Assembly: GCA_963971305.1 (NCBI GenBank)
Contig: OZ020317.1
Span: 16,262,001-16,326,000, forward strand
Length of the DNA: 64,000 nucleotides
DNA from: Arcuatula senhousia
Taxonomy: Eukaryota > Mollusca > Bivalvia > Mytilida > Mytilidae
Direction of reading: 5' to 3'
Shown piece by piece: positions 1-10,628 of this stretch (within the stretch, counting starts at the first letter, position 1; the number at the start of each line of letters is the position of its first letter). The notes beneath the pieces were generated by a model that saw nothing but the letters and a program-made list of their open reading frames with translations, was not told the origin of the DNA and ran no database searches. The position numbers and the translations under genes are program-made.

Positions 1-226
1 TTGTATGTAGGCCGATGGAATATTGCCGTACAATGTAGGTCACCAAAATTTAAACTAGGATATGTAAGCCAGTGCTATAGGTCATCAACGCATGAGCAGT
101 TTATAGCTGTTACTCGAACAGCTTACTAATCACATGTGAAATCTACAGAATATGACTATAAAATTATATTTCGCCACTGTCATAAAACACTGTTATAATT
201 TGATAAAAAAAAAGTAATAATTAATA
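1..226. other. AT-rich sequence, nothing recognised
   Basis: No reading frame, motif or repeat structure could be supported here. It is the left flank of the first MITE, whose TA target lies at its right edge. Confidence 0.5.
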
Positions 227-712
227 TACTCTTCAAAACAAGTTACGCATAGATAGAAAATTCCCCGTACGTTTAATGCAAATCGAAACAATTTCAAAAC
301 ATTATTGCCGAGCTCTTATGCAACCGATTTTCACGAAATAAAACCCAGAAAAAAAGAAAACAAAATAGAGATTGTTTGATAAATTTTGACTAAAATCATA
401 ACTTCAATGGTTTTAAGAGATTGTGAGTAGAACACGACTAATATTTTTCACGAAACATTTTGCATTGATTTAAATGGGAAATTGAATCGTAAAATGTACA
501 CTTGAGTTCTACTTGCAATATCTTAAAAAGCAGCGTTGTAACGATTTTACTCAAAATTAAACAAACAATCTCTATTTTGTTTTCTTTTTACTGGAATTTA
601 TTTCGTGAAAATCGGTTGCAGAACAGCTCGGCAATAATGTTTTGAAATTGTTTCGATTTGCATTAAACGTACGGGGAGTTTTCTATCTATGCGTAACTTT
701 TTTTGACGAGTA
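227..712. mobile_element. Palindromic MITE, family A, copy 1 (TA target)
   Basis: The left end reads TACTCTTCAAAACAAGTTAC and the right end is its inverted partner, closing in GACGAGTA. The arms pair over roughly 150 bp (about 227-380 with 558-712) around a unique centre of about 180 bp, with only scattered mismatches. The ends lie in TA dinucleotides, as expected for a Tc1/mariner-type non-autonomous element. No transposase frame is present. A second copy lies at 8675-9160. Copies 2 and 3 of the surrounding tandem array carry the same element without its first ~18 bp, so the array boundary cuts through the left arm. The superfamily assignment rests on the TA target and is inference. Confidence 0.85.
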
Positions 713-715
713 TAA

Positions 716-935
716 AATTACCGAACTTGGAGAATCAATCTTAAATGTCCATAAGACAAGACAAAACAAGGAAGACATACCGGAAAAATTGAAGATCGCA
801 ATAGTCCCGACTTGGTACAGGCATTTCAAAAGAAATGGTGGGTTAAACCAGGTTTTAAGGCGCACCAACCCCCCCTTTCCATGGCAATCATTGGGTCCAG
901 TAGTAACACTAAACACTAGGTTTGTAAAGACATAT
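716..935 (-). repeat. Dispersed repeat with GTTTAACCC box (Penelope-like 3' region), copies at +1811 and +3622
   Basis: On the minus strand this carries GGTTTAACCCACCATTTC and TGCCTGTACCAAGTC. The same boxes occur at 7355-7475, 14745-14830, 16165-16260 and 30790-30850. Here and at 16.2 kb it lies a few hundred bases downstream of a reverse-transcriptase relic in the same orientation, so it is probably the 3' non-coding part of that element. The identical blocks in the other two tandem units are near 2527-2746 and 4338-4563. Confidence 0.6.
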
Positions 936-984
936 TAGAGATGCTAAGGTGATCATCTCAGTACATCAACCAGCCAAACACTAA

Positions 985-1305
985 TCAAAGCAATAACTAA
1001 TCATTTCGTCTAACATGATATTGAATTTACAAGCCCTGGCATATCGAATTAGTTGTGAGATAAAGACACCGTATGCAGGTGACGTTGGTATGCTACTTTC
1101 AAGGTTAGGAAAATTTATAATTTTGAATTTAAAATCGTCTCTTATATCGTAAATGTTTGTATTGAGATGACCATCCGGGTTAAATTCGAGATGAAGATCC
1201 TAGAATGATGTAAAGCAAGTGTGTTCGGTGGTTCCTTTAATCTCTAGCTCTGGAGGATATATTGAAGAAATCCATCTAAATGATAATAATGAATTTCCTC
1301 CTTTT
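985..1305 (-). pseudogene. Reverse transcriptase C-terminal relic (Penelope-like), tandem unit 1
   Basis: Conceptual translation of the minus strand gives YPPELEIKGTTEH, then an in-frame TAG, then DLHLEFNPDGHLNTN, YDIRDDFKFKIINFP and SPAYGVFISQLIRYARAC. These match the segment that follows the catalytic YxDD box in the large invertebrate reverse-transcriptase family also seen at 16.6-18.1 kb (there YGVYISQLVRYARIC) and 36 kb. The catalytic core itself is missing, so this is a dead fragment. Assignment to Penelope-like elements is from family knowledge; the homology among the three relics is directly visible. Confidence 0.75.
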
Positions 1306-1380
1306 TATCAGTTTCATGTACTTTTCTGACAACTTCATTTATATAAAGATTTTGAATAAAGAAGGGTCCTCACAAAAATC

Positions 1381-1658
1381 AGAATGTGTGACCATAATTT
1401 AGCCATAGAAAATGACAGATACTTAAAATCCCTAGCGAGCAAAGATTATGTGTTTCTTTCAATGTGGTAGTACTAGAGGACGAGGCTCATTTTCTGCTAC
1501 ATTGCAAGACAAACGAATCTTTGCGAAAAAATTTACTCGAAGAATTTTTTAAAAATACTGATCATTACGAACAATATAATGACAACCAAAAATTGAAAAT
1601 ACTTCTTAATCCAAATACAGATGGGTCCAAACCTAACCTGTATGCCAACCAGACTTGA
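1381..1658 (+). pseudogene. LINE ORF2 C-terminus relic (zinc-knuckle region), tandem unit 1
   Basis: One frame reads HNLAIENDRYLK. After a one-base shift it continues IPSEQRLCVSFNVV and then EDEAHFLLHCKTNESLRKNL. The pattern C-x-x-C...H-F-x-x-x-C before a short basic tail is typical of the extreme C-terminus of non-LTR retrotransposon polymerases, where EDE.HFLLxC follows the first cysteine pair. The second cysteine is replaced by phenylalanine (CVSF), so the knuckle is broken. The frame starting at 1464 begins with GTG and is not an independent gene. The reading frame runs into the AGACC minisatellite and stops at 1658. Confidence 0.72.
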
Positions 1659-2056
1659 AAAGCAGACACGAAGTGTGGTCTAGGTCTGCCTTTTTCTGGT
1701 CTGGTTTAGTTTATGTGAACCTAAGTCCGCTCTCACTTCAAAAGTAAACTTTGCCCTAGGTCTGGTTCACTCTGACATTAGGCAGACCAGACCTATAAAA
1801 AACTGACCATTCCTTGAGTGGACCAGACAAAGAGCAAACCGAACTTATGTCTGGTCCGCTCTAGGTTTGGTCCACTCTAGATTCATTATTAAAAGCAGAC
1901 CAGACTAAACTTACGTCTGATCCCCTCTAGGTCTGGTCCACTCTTGGTTCACTATTAAAAGTAGACCAGACAAGACTATAAGCAGACCAAACTTAGGTCT
2001 GGTCTTCTCTAAGTCAGGTCCACTATTGGTTCACTATTAAAAGAAGACCAGATCAG
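1655..2056. repeat. AGACC/GGTCT minisatellite block, unit 1
   Basis: The block is built from degenerate ~80-90-bp monomers containing AGCAGACCAGAC, GGTCTGGTCC and GGTTCACTATTAAAAG. Both AGACCAGAC and its complement GTCTGGTCT recur within each monomer, so every unit can fold into short hairpins. It lies immediately 3' of the LINE relic and ends at the tandem junction with the MITE arm. Confidence 0.85.
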
Positions 2057-2795
2057 ACGCATAGATAGAAAATTCCCCGTACGTTTAATGCAAATCGAAA
2101 CAATTTCAAAACATTATTGCCGAGCTCTTATGCAACCGATTTTCACGAAATAAAATCCAGAAAAAAGAAAACAAAATAAAGATTGTTTGATAAATTTAGA
2201 CTAAAATCATAACTTCAATGGTTTTAAGAGATTGTGAGTAGAACACGACTAATATTTTTCACGAAACATTTTGCATTGATTTAAATGGGAAATTGAATCG
2301 TAAAATGTACACTTGAGTTCTACTTGCAATATCTTAAAAAGCAGCGATGTAACGATTTTACTCAAAATTAAACAAACAATCTCTATTTTGTTTTCTTTTT
2401 ACTGGAATTTATTTCGTGAAAATCGGTTGCAGAACAGCTCGGCAATAATGTTTTGAAATTGTTTCGATTTGCATTAAACGTACGGGGAGTTTTCTATCTA
2501 TGCGTAACTTTTTTTGACGAGTATAAAATTACCGAACTTGGAGAATCAATCTTAAATGTCCATAAGACAAGACAAAACAAGGAAGACATACCGGAAAAAT
2601 TGAAGATCGCAATAGTCCCGACTTGGTACAGGCATTTCAAAAGAAATGGTGGGTTAAACCAGGTTTTAAGGCGCACCAACCCCCCCTTTCCATGGCAATC
2701 ATTGGGTCCAGTAGTAACACTAAACACTAGGTTTGTAAAGACATATTAGAGATGCTAAGGTGATCATCTCAGTACATCAACCAGCCAAACACTAA

Positions 2796-3116
2796 TCAAA
2801 GCAATAACTAATCATTTCGTCTAACATGATATTGAATTTACAAGCCCTGGCATATCGAATTAGTTGTGAGATAAAGACACCGTATGCAGGTGACGTTGGT
2901 ATGCTACTTTCAAGGTTAGGAAAATTTATAATTTTGAATTTAAAATCGTCTCTTATATCGTAAATGTTTGTATTGAGATGACCATCCGGGTTAAATTCGA
3001 GATGAAGATCCTAGAATGATGTAAAGCAAGTGTGTTCGGTGGTTCCTTTAATCTCTAGCTCTGGAGGATATATTGAAGAAATCCATCTAAATGATAATAA
3101 TGAATTTCCTCCTTTT
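2796..3116 (-). pseudogene. Reverse transcriptase C-terminal relic, tandem unit 2
   Basis: This is the same relic as at 985-1305, shifted by the 1,811-bp period, with the same in-frame stop before DLHLEF. It arose by duplication of the whole unit and not by a separate insertion. Confidence 0.73.
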
Positions 3117-3191
3117 TATCAGTTTCATGTACTTTTCTGACAACTTCATTTATATAAAGATTTTGAATAAAGAAGGGTCCTCACAAAAATC

Positions 3192-3469
3192 AGAATGTGT
3201 GACCATAATTTAGCCATAGAAAATGACAGATACTTAAAATCCCTAGCGAGCAAAGATTATGTGTTTCTTTCAATGTGGTAGTACTAGAGGACGAGGCTCA
3301 TTTTCTGCTACATTGCAAGACAAACGAATCTTTGCGAAAAAATTTACTCGAAGAATTTTTTAAAAATACTGATCATTACGAACAATATAATGACAACCAA
3401 AAATTGAAAATACTTCTTAATCCAAATACAGATGGGTCCAAACCTAACCTGTATGCCAACCAGACTTGA
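3192..3469 (+). pseudogene. LINE ORF2 C-terminus relic, tandem unit 2
   Basis: This is the unit-2 copy of the relic at 1381-1658, with the same frameshift and the same CVSF substitution. The protein-level sequence around EDEAHFLLHC is unchanged. Confidence 0.7.
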
Positions 3470-3867
3470 AAAGCAGACCAGAAGTGTGGTCTAGGTCTGC
3501 CTTTTTCTGGTCTGGTTTAGTTTATGTGAACCTAAGTCCGCTCTCACTTCAAAAGTAAACTTTGCCCTAGGTCTGGTTCACTCTGACATTAGGCAGACCA
3601 GACCTATAAAAAACTGACCATTCCTTCAGTGGACCAGACAAAGAGAAAACCGAACTTATGTCTGGTCCGCTCTAGGTTTGGTCCACTCTAGATTCATTAT
3701 TAAAAGCAGACCAGACTAAACTTACGTCTGATCCCCTCTAGGTCTGGTCCACTCTTGGTTCACTATTAAAAGTAGACCAGACAAGACTATAAGCAGACCA
3801 AACTTAGGTCTGGTCTTCTCTAAGTCAGGTCCACTATTGGTTCACTATTAAAAGAAGACCAGATCAG
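3466..3867. repeat. AGACC/GGTCT minisatellite block, unit 2
   Basis: Same block as in unit 1 with a handful of base differences, for example CCTTCAGTGG where units 1 and 3 have CCTTGAGTGG. It ends at the junction into the third MITE arm at 3868. Confidence 0.85.
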
Positions 3868-4606
3868 ACGCATAGATAGAAAATTCCCCGTACGTTTAAT
3901 GCAAATCGAAACAATTTCAAAACATTATTGCCGAGCTCTTATGCAACCGATTTTCACGAAATAAAATCCAGAAAAAAGAAAACAAAATAAAGATTGTTTG
4001 ATAAATTTAGACTAAAATCATAACTTCAATGGTTTTAAGAGATTGTGAGTAGAACACGACTAATATTTTTCACGAAACATTTTGCATTGATTTAAATGGG
4101 AAATTGAATCGTAAAATGTACACTTGAGTTCTACTTGCAATATCTTAAAAAGCAGCGATGTAACGATTTTACTCAAAATTAAACAAACAATCTCTATTTT
4201 GTTTTCTTTTTACTGGAATTTATTTCGTGAAAATCGGTTGCAGAACAGCTCGGCAATAATGTTTTGAAATTGTTTCGATTTGCATTAAACGTACGGGGAG
4301 TTTTCTATCTATGCGTAACTTTTTTTGACGAGTATAAAATTACCGAACTTGGAGAATCAATCTTAAATGTCCATAAGACAAGACAAAACAAGCAAGACAT
4401 ACCGGAAAAATTGAAGATCGCAATAGTCCCGACTTGGTACAGGCATTTCAAAAGAAATGGTGGGTTAAACCAGGTTTTAAGGCGCATCAACCCCCCCCCC
4501 CCCTTTCCATTGCGATCATTGGGTCCAGTGGTAACACTAAACACTAGGTTTGTAAAGACATATTAGAGATGCTAAGGTGATCATCTCAGTACATCAACCA
4601 GCCAAA

Positions 4607-4927
4607 CACTAATCAAAGCAATAACTAATCATTTCAGCTAACATGATATTAAATTTACAAGCCCTGGCATATCGAATTAGTTGTGAGATAAAGACACCGT
4701 ATGCAGGTGACGTTGGTATGCTACTTTCAAGGTTAGGAAAATTTATAATTTTGAATTTAAAATCGTCTCTTATATCGTAAATGTTTGTATTGAGATGACC
4801 ATCCGGGTTAAATTCGAGATGAAGATCCTAGAATGATGTAAAGCAAGTGTGTTCGGTGGTTCCTTTAATCTCTAGCTCTGGAGGATATATTGAAGAAATC
4901 CATCTAAATGATAATAATGAATTTCCT
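4607..4927 (-). pseudogene. Reverse transcriptase C-terminal relic, tandem unit 3
   Basis: Third tandem copy of the relic. It differs from the first two at a few bases near 4637-4652 (CAGCTAACATG instead of CGTCTAACATG). It is not functional. Confidence 0.72.
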
Positions 4928-5008
4928 CCTTTTTATCAGTTTCATGTACTTTTTTGACAACTTCATTCATATAAAGATTTTGAATAAAGAAGGGTCCTCA
5001 CAAAAATC

Positions 5009-5286
5009 AGAATGTGTGACCATAATTTAGCCATAGAAAATGACAGATACTTAAAATCCCTAGCGAGCAAAGATTATGTGTTTCTTTCAATGTGGTAGTA
5101 CTAGAGGACGAGGCTCATTTTCTGCTACATTGCAAGACAAACGAATCTTTGCGAAAAAATTTACTCGAAGAATTTTTTAAAAATACTGATCATTACGAAC
5201 AATATAATGACAACCAAAAATTGAAAATACTTCTTAATCCAAATACAGATGGGTCCAAACCTAACCTGTATGCCAACCAGACTTGA
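5009..5286 (+). pseudogene. LINE ORF2 C-terminus relic, tandem unit 3
   Basis: Third tandem copy of the LINE zinc-knuckle relic with the same frameshift and cysteine loss as the others. Here it leads into the longest stretch of AGACC minisatellite, which in turn runs to a LINE-like 3' end. Confidence 0.7.
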
Positions 5287-6180
5287 AAAGCAGACCAGAA
5301 GTGTGGTCTAGGTCTGCCTTTTTCTGGTCTGGTTTAGTTTATGTGAACCTAAGTCCGCTCTCACTTCAAAAGTAAACTTTGCCCTAGGTCTGGTTCACTC
5401 TGACATTAGGCAGACCAGACCTATAAAAAACTGACCATTCCTTGAGTGGACCAGACAAAGAGCAAACCGAACTTATGTCTGGTCCGCTCTAGGTTTGGTC
5501 CACTCTAGATTCATTATTAAAAGCAGACCAGACTAAACTTACGTCTGATCCCCTCTAGGTCTGGTCCACTCTTGGTTCACTATTAAAAGTAGACCAGACA
5601 AGACTATAAGCAGACCAAACTTAGGTCTGGTCTTCTCTAAGTCAGGTCCACTATTGGTTCACTATTAAAAGAAGACCAGATCAGACTTAGAGCAAACCAA
5701 ACTTAAGTCTGGTCCGCTCTAGGTCAGGTCCACTTTTAGTTCACTATTAAAAGAAGACCAGACCAGACTTAGAGCAGACCAAACTTAATTCTGGTCCGCT
5801 CTAGGTCAGGTCCACTTTTAGTTCACTATAAAAAAAGAAGACCAGACCAGACTTAGAGCAGACCAAACTTAAGTCTGGTCCACTCTTGGTTCACTATTAA
5901 AAGCAGACCAGACCAGACTTAGAGATGACCAAACTTAGGTCTGGTCCGCTCTAGGTCTGGTCCACTTTTGGTTCACTATTGAAAGCAGACCAGACCAAAA
6001 TTTTGACTGAACCATACTTGTGGTGAGGTCTGGTCTGCCTTCCAACCAAACCAAACCAGAATAGTGGACCTAGGTCTGCTACTTGGTTTGGTCAATAAAA
6101 CCAAAACAGACCGGAAAAGAGAACCACAGGTCCGCTCTAAGTTCACCTTTGTACAGGTTATGTCTGGTCTCATCTGTCTC
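5283..6180. repeat. AGACC/GGTCT minisatellite, terminal block
   Basis: The block of unit 3 plus about 490 bp of additional monomers past the end of the triplication. The distal monomers (5687-5990) have a clear ~80-90-bp period (AGAGCAGACCAAACTTAAGT, GGTCCACTTTTAGTTCACT). It grades at the right end into related but less regular sequence. Confidence 0.85.
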
Positions 6181-6184
6181 CTTA

Positions 6185-6376
6185 TGTTAGCTATAAACAA
6201 GTTAATGTTATAAGTTCCTATTTAAAACAATCGTTAGAATTTAGGACAGGGGACTCTTAATAAAATTGTTCACGTAAAATTCTACTGTTGTATTGTTATA
6301 TTATTTGTTTTTGTCACAAACTCTGTCCAGATGTTTATATGACAATAAATTTGATTGATTGATTGATTGATTGATT
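6185..6376 (+). mobile_element. LINE-type 3' end with (GATT)n tail
   Basis: Non-coding sequence ending ACAATAAATTTGATTGATT followed by about six GATT repeats (6353-6376). A polyadenylation-like AATAAA directly before a short simple tandem tail is typical of non-LTR 3' ends without poly(A). Its orientation agrees with the ORF2 relics upstream, so the AGACC minisatellite seems to sit between the end of the ORF and the 3' end of one LINE copy. This link is inference. Confidence 0.6.
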
Positions 6377-7180
6377 AACTCTGAAATAATTTATTGTCCA
6401 TTAGAAATCAAACTTTTTAAGTTAAAAATTAACAAAGTTTTTGGTTGAAGAAAAAAACATTGACAAACAATTGGCGAAATGTAATGAATGTACTACATCA
6501 GAGTTATTAAAATACATGTCCGAATAGACTGCTTATCATAATGCCACGAGATATCGTAGTCAGAACACAAGTTAGCATCGATGAAAACAATATAATTACT
6601 TTATTGAATTAAAAACAAAACAAAAAGGGTTAGCAAGCACAAATAAACAAAAACAATAAACATATAATTTCAGACACATTGTACAAATACAACCACAGAA
6701 TGACACAGTAGTACTTACAAATATTCGTGTGTCTGACCAATGTGGATCTCATTGTCGCAACTCAAATGATTGCTTTACAAAATCAAAAAAACGTATTTGG
6801 GTTAAGTACATAAATTTTATTTTTCAATAGTTCCAAGCTGGTTAGAGTATACATATTTTTTTTTGTAAGGCATGAAATCGTTTTTCTTGTTAACTTAACA
6901 ATGAAAAAAGAAATTAGCAATGATTTTTCACGATTTACAGTCTTTGTTATCTTGGGATATTTTTATATCTACCCAGATCAATTTCATGGTTATGATCACT
7001 AATTATATACGTAGTTTAGTTATCATTTTTCTACTATTAAAATTTTGATTTTAATTATAATTATAATTATAATTATATATAACTGTCATTCTCTTAAAAC
7101 AGTACAGGAAAATAAACGGTTTCAGAATGTTCCAGAGCTATTTAGTTTTGTGACTTCAAGGTAAAGAGGTTTACATTATT
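6377..7180. other. AT-rich sequence with an (ATTATA)-type simple repeat
   Basis: No gene is recognised. A TTATAA-rich simple tract occupies about 7050-7080. The remainder shows no open frame or motif that can be supported. Confidence 0.5.
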
Positions 7181-7640
7181 GTCGGTGGTGAAATGGTAAA
7201 CGCGTCGTTCTACTAACACCGAGGTTCATGGTTCGATTCACTTCAGGGATGAAAATTTCATTAACCATTTTCCGCCCCTCTCTTTACTGATATTATCACC
7301 TCAATATCCCAATTGTGTCTCACAACTATGTTGTGTTCTATGGTCATTACCGGATCCTAAGATCGCAATGGAAGAGGGAGGTTTGGCGCCATAAAACCTG
7401 GTTTAACCCACCATTTCGTTTGAAATGCCTGTACCAAGTCAGGACCTTGCGATCCACCAATTTTCCGGTATGAATGATTGGTGTTTGTCATTTTCTCTGG
7501 ACTATGAGATTGACATTATTTGCTAGGATGGTCTCAAGAAACGATGCTAGTATTTTGGGAGGGACGAAAAAAGTTGTCCCGTGTATGTAGGAACAATTTC
7601 CCATGCACGTTTAAAACCATTTGTAGATGTCAACAAGAGT
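7181..7640 (+). mobile_element. tRNA-derived SINE, interrupted
   Basis: The head has an A-box-like TGGTGAAATGG and a B box GGTTCGATTC at tRNA-like spacing, as expected for an internal RNA polymerase III promoter. The downstream core GGTCTCAAGAAACGATGCTA also occurs about 100 bp after the head in the copy at 22746, and again at 23275. Here head and core are ~350 bp apart because ~220 bp of another repeat (about 7288-7508, carrying GGTTTAACCCACC) interrupts the SINE body. No long A tail is visible. Confidence 0.72.
7288..7508 (+). repeat. Penelope-like 3' region inserted in the SINE
   Basis: Contains GGCGCCATAAAACCTGGTTT and CTGTACCAAGTCAGG, the same boxes as 716-935 read on the other strand. 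It splits the SINE between CCTCTCTTTA and TGACATTATTTGC. No clear target duplication could be defined. Confidence 0.5.
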
Positions 7641-8130
7641 ATTGGATATTGGGGTAGCTGCATAGATCAGACTCCCAAACTACTAAATGAAGGTTTCACA
7701 TAAGCATTAAGCTTGTTTCCCAATCCACGATAAATGCATTTGTTAAAACTAATTAGGCTAAGAGTTAGAAGCCCACGTCGGCATATGAAGACCATGTTAA
7801 TAGAAAATAGGGCATATGAGAACTATGTAAATAGTACCCATAAAAATACGAGGAACTCACTGTTTAACTATTTTGACATTTATAACACTGGTTTCAGAAA
7901 TAATTTTTTTTTCGTACTACTGAGACAATTTCATAAATATGTTGCCTGTCAATTCCTAAATTTAATGTATATCTTGAAACCTGCCAACGTCACATTATAA
8001 AATCATCTTAAGGCGCTGCATTTTGTCAATAATGTTGATAAAAGAAGATACTAAAAACCTGTTGACAGCTTGCATGTCAAAAATATTACGAGCTGGAAAC
8101 CACGTGATGACGTCTTTGTTATTCTCAACA

Positions 8131-8200
8131 GGTGCTCGAGTTGTCGTAAAAAGTGCATTGTCAACGCTCGAGATGTCGTAAAAAGTGCATTGTCAACGTA
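8131..8200. repeat. 35-bp tandem duplication
   Basis: GCTCGAG, GTCGTAAAAAGTGCATTG and TCAACG occur twice in succession with a single-base difference (GTTGTCG versus GATGTCG). Confidence 0.85.
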
Positions 8201-8473
8201 TGATAACGTTTTAATCCTGTTTTTATTCCAATTTTGATGACAATGTAACAATTGGTCATGCACTTTTCGATCAAGGATTTCTATTGGGTTTATAGTTCGT
8301 TATCTATAAGCTAGGCTAAAAGCATTAAATACTGGGAACGAGAGTGCATTTTTGTCACAATATATACGTCAATTGAAAAAAATGCTTGACGTGCTCATAA
8401 ATAAAGAGGCACCAGCAGAATAATCAATTCAAATAACAGCAACGTAAATTGAGATTTTGTATTTTTGTTACCG

Positions 8474-9700
8474 ATGATTTAAATAAGGATATGGGGTAAA
8501 TGAACCTGAAACCACAACACATATGTCAACTCCCAACTGCAATTATTTTTTATGAGCTGTATGGCCATTTCGGAAAATTATTCCTCATCAGCAGCACAAG
8601 AACCCGAATAAATGAAATCCACAATTCAAAAGATTTTCAAAATGCATAAAGCCAAACAAAATTCAAATATTATATACTCTTCAAAAAAGTTACGCATAGA
8701 TAGAAAATTTCCCGTACGTTTAATACAAATCTAAATAATTTCAAAGCAAATATTGCTGAGCTGTTCTGCAACCAATTTTCATGAAACAAAATCCAGTAAA
8801 AAGAAAACGAAATAAAAATTGTTTGATTTATAAAGACCAAAATCTTACCTTCAATGGTTTTTAACATATTGTGAGTAGAACACGACCAATGTTTTCACGA
8901 ATTCAAACATTTTGCATTGATTTAAAAGGGAAATTGATGCGTAAAATGTACACTTGAGTTCTACTTGCAATATCTTAAAAAGCAGCGAGGTAACGATTTT
9001 GCACAAAATTAAACAAATAAAAGTCTTTCATTTTTCTTTTTTTTTTTATTTCATGAAAATCGGCCTATGGACGGCTTGGTAATATTGTTTTGAAATGATG
9101 TGGGTTTGTATTAAACATATAGGAAATTTTCTATCTATGCGTAACTTTTTTTGAAGAGTATATATAGCTAAGGGTAAAACAACCATGGAGGGAGTTTAAC
9201 TTAAGGTTTTAGAATTTACCTAAATTTATATAGTGGTTAAAACAAAGTATACACATGAGAATTAATCGCATGAACAAGTACAACATATCCAAAAGATAAA
9301 GAGCATACATCTTAAACACGGGGAATTGTTCTACTAACTCCACACGGCATAAAAGACAAACTCCTGTTATAAATAATTTAAATAAGGATATGGGGTAAAT
9401 GAACATGAGACCACAACACATATGTCAACTCCAACTGCAACTAATTTCTATGAGCTGTATGGCCATTTCGGAAAATTATTCCTCATCAGCAGCACTAGAA
9501 CCAAAATGAAGGAAATCCACAATTCAAAAGATGTTCAAAATGCATTAAGCCAAACGAAATCCAAATATTATATATATAGCTAAAGGTAAAACTTCGATGG
9601 AGGGAGTTTAACCTTAGGTTTTAGAATTTACCTGAATTTATGTAGTGGTTAAAACAAAGTGTACACATGAGAATCTAATGTACAATTACACCATATCGAA
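8474..9700. repeat. ~413-bp tandem duplication, one copy carrying a MITE
   Basis: Copy 1 is 8474-8674 plus 9161-9372; copy 2 starts at about 9373 and fades out near 9700. Shared landmarks are AATAAGGATATGGGGTAAAT, TGGCCATTTCGGAAAATTAT and GGAGGGAGTTTAAC. The MITE at 8675-9160 lies only in copy 1, so copy 2 preserves the pre-insertion site. Confidence 0.88.
8675..9160. mobile_element. Palindromic MITE, family A, copy 2 (TA target)
   Basis: It starts TACTCTTCAAAAAAGTTACG and ends with the inverse, CTTTTTTTGAAGAGTA. Its length of 486 bp equals that of copy 1, from which it has diverged moderately. It is inserted in a (TA)n run. Comparison with the uninterrupted duplicate at about 9568-9590 confirms the boundaries to within one TA dinucleotide. 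There is no transposase frame. Confidence 0.9.
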
Positions 9701-10628
9701 ATTTCTTGTACAGAACGCAATGTCGGGTCAGAGACATGATTTCCATTCCACGAATGGGTGGATTTCATGGTCATTTTTATATTTTCTTTCATTAATTCGA
9801 CAGGTCAACCGATCAAATTTAATCGAGATGAGGAACAGCTGGTCACACAAAACCAGGGATATGGGACTGTTAAGTGAAACATCATTAATAATGTAATGTG
9901 AGATGTCCGCTTGTATATTTAAATAAAAACAACTAATTGGCAAACATTGATGCACAGTTTCTACCAATAGCGATATCATGGGGCTCTTTAGAGCTACAAA
10001 TTTAACAAGCTAAACTTTTTCTTGAACAGTCAAAGAGTAGCTCTACAAATATGATTTTTTATTGACCATACTTTCAACTTCATTATGAATTGTGGGGTAA
10101 TGACTTGATTTCCCGGTAAACATGGTAAGACAGCTTACTTTTATTTATTTGTAACAAGATTGCACAATGCAAATGTACTTATAGTATTATATGGCTTTGC
10201 AAAAAGTCAAACAAAGGATTCAAATGCCAGCATGACATGCTATTTATCGGAGTTTCGATTCGTTTTATTATTCCCTGATACGATGTTACTTCTCCGGAAA
10301 TCCTGAAGCTTAAGACTGTCATCACTGTCAACATGTCAAATTTTTATGCATAAAATATTGATGAATAATCTTTACCTAAATGCATAATGCATTATCTTGT
10401 ATGGGTTCCTTTTGTACTTTTGTATGGAGACTGTCGCAAACTTATTTTTCCAGCCTTAAGGCGGCACGGCGCGTTGAGGTGTTTAAATCATGTCGGATAT
10501 AATTTTGATGAATTAATAATAATTATCTTATTTTTTACAATTTGTTTAACTGTTAATGGTTTGAATTTTCAAACCAACTGATTTTCCTCGTGTTTTTGGT
10601 GCTGGTTATTTTCGGTAATTCGTTTGAT
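9701..10628. other. No recognised feature
   Basis: Short open frames here (for example 9645-9896 and 10387-10581) show no domain-like sequence and no start or splice context. Nothing else could be supported. Confidence 0.4.

Larger units (their letters stand above)
245..5686. repeat. Tandem triplication, 1,811-bp unit
   Basis: Three head-to-tail copies start at 245, 2057 and 3868 and are almost identical. Each contains, in order: the MITE minus its left tip, a Penelope-like 3' region, a reverse-transcriptase relic on the minus strand, a LINE ORF2 C-terminus relic on the plus strand, and an AGACC minisatellite block. At each internal junction minisatellite sequence (GATCAGAC) runs directly into GCATAGATAG of the MITE arm; the two parental edges share only AC there. 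Unit 3 continues past 5686 into more minisatellite. Open frames within the units repeat in each copy and begin with non-ATG codons. Confidence 0.93.

Noticed and set aside
642..938. 98-100-codon frames at 642, 2453 and 4264 as a three-gene family
   Set aside because: They begin with TTG, start inside a MITE arm, cross into a 3'-region repeat and are identical only because the whole unit is tandemly repeated.
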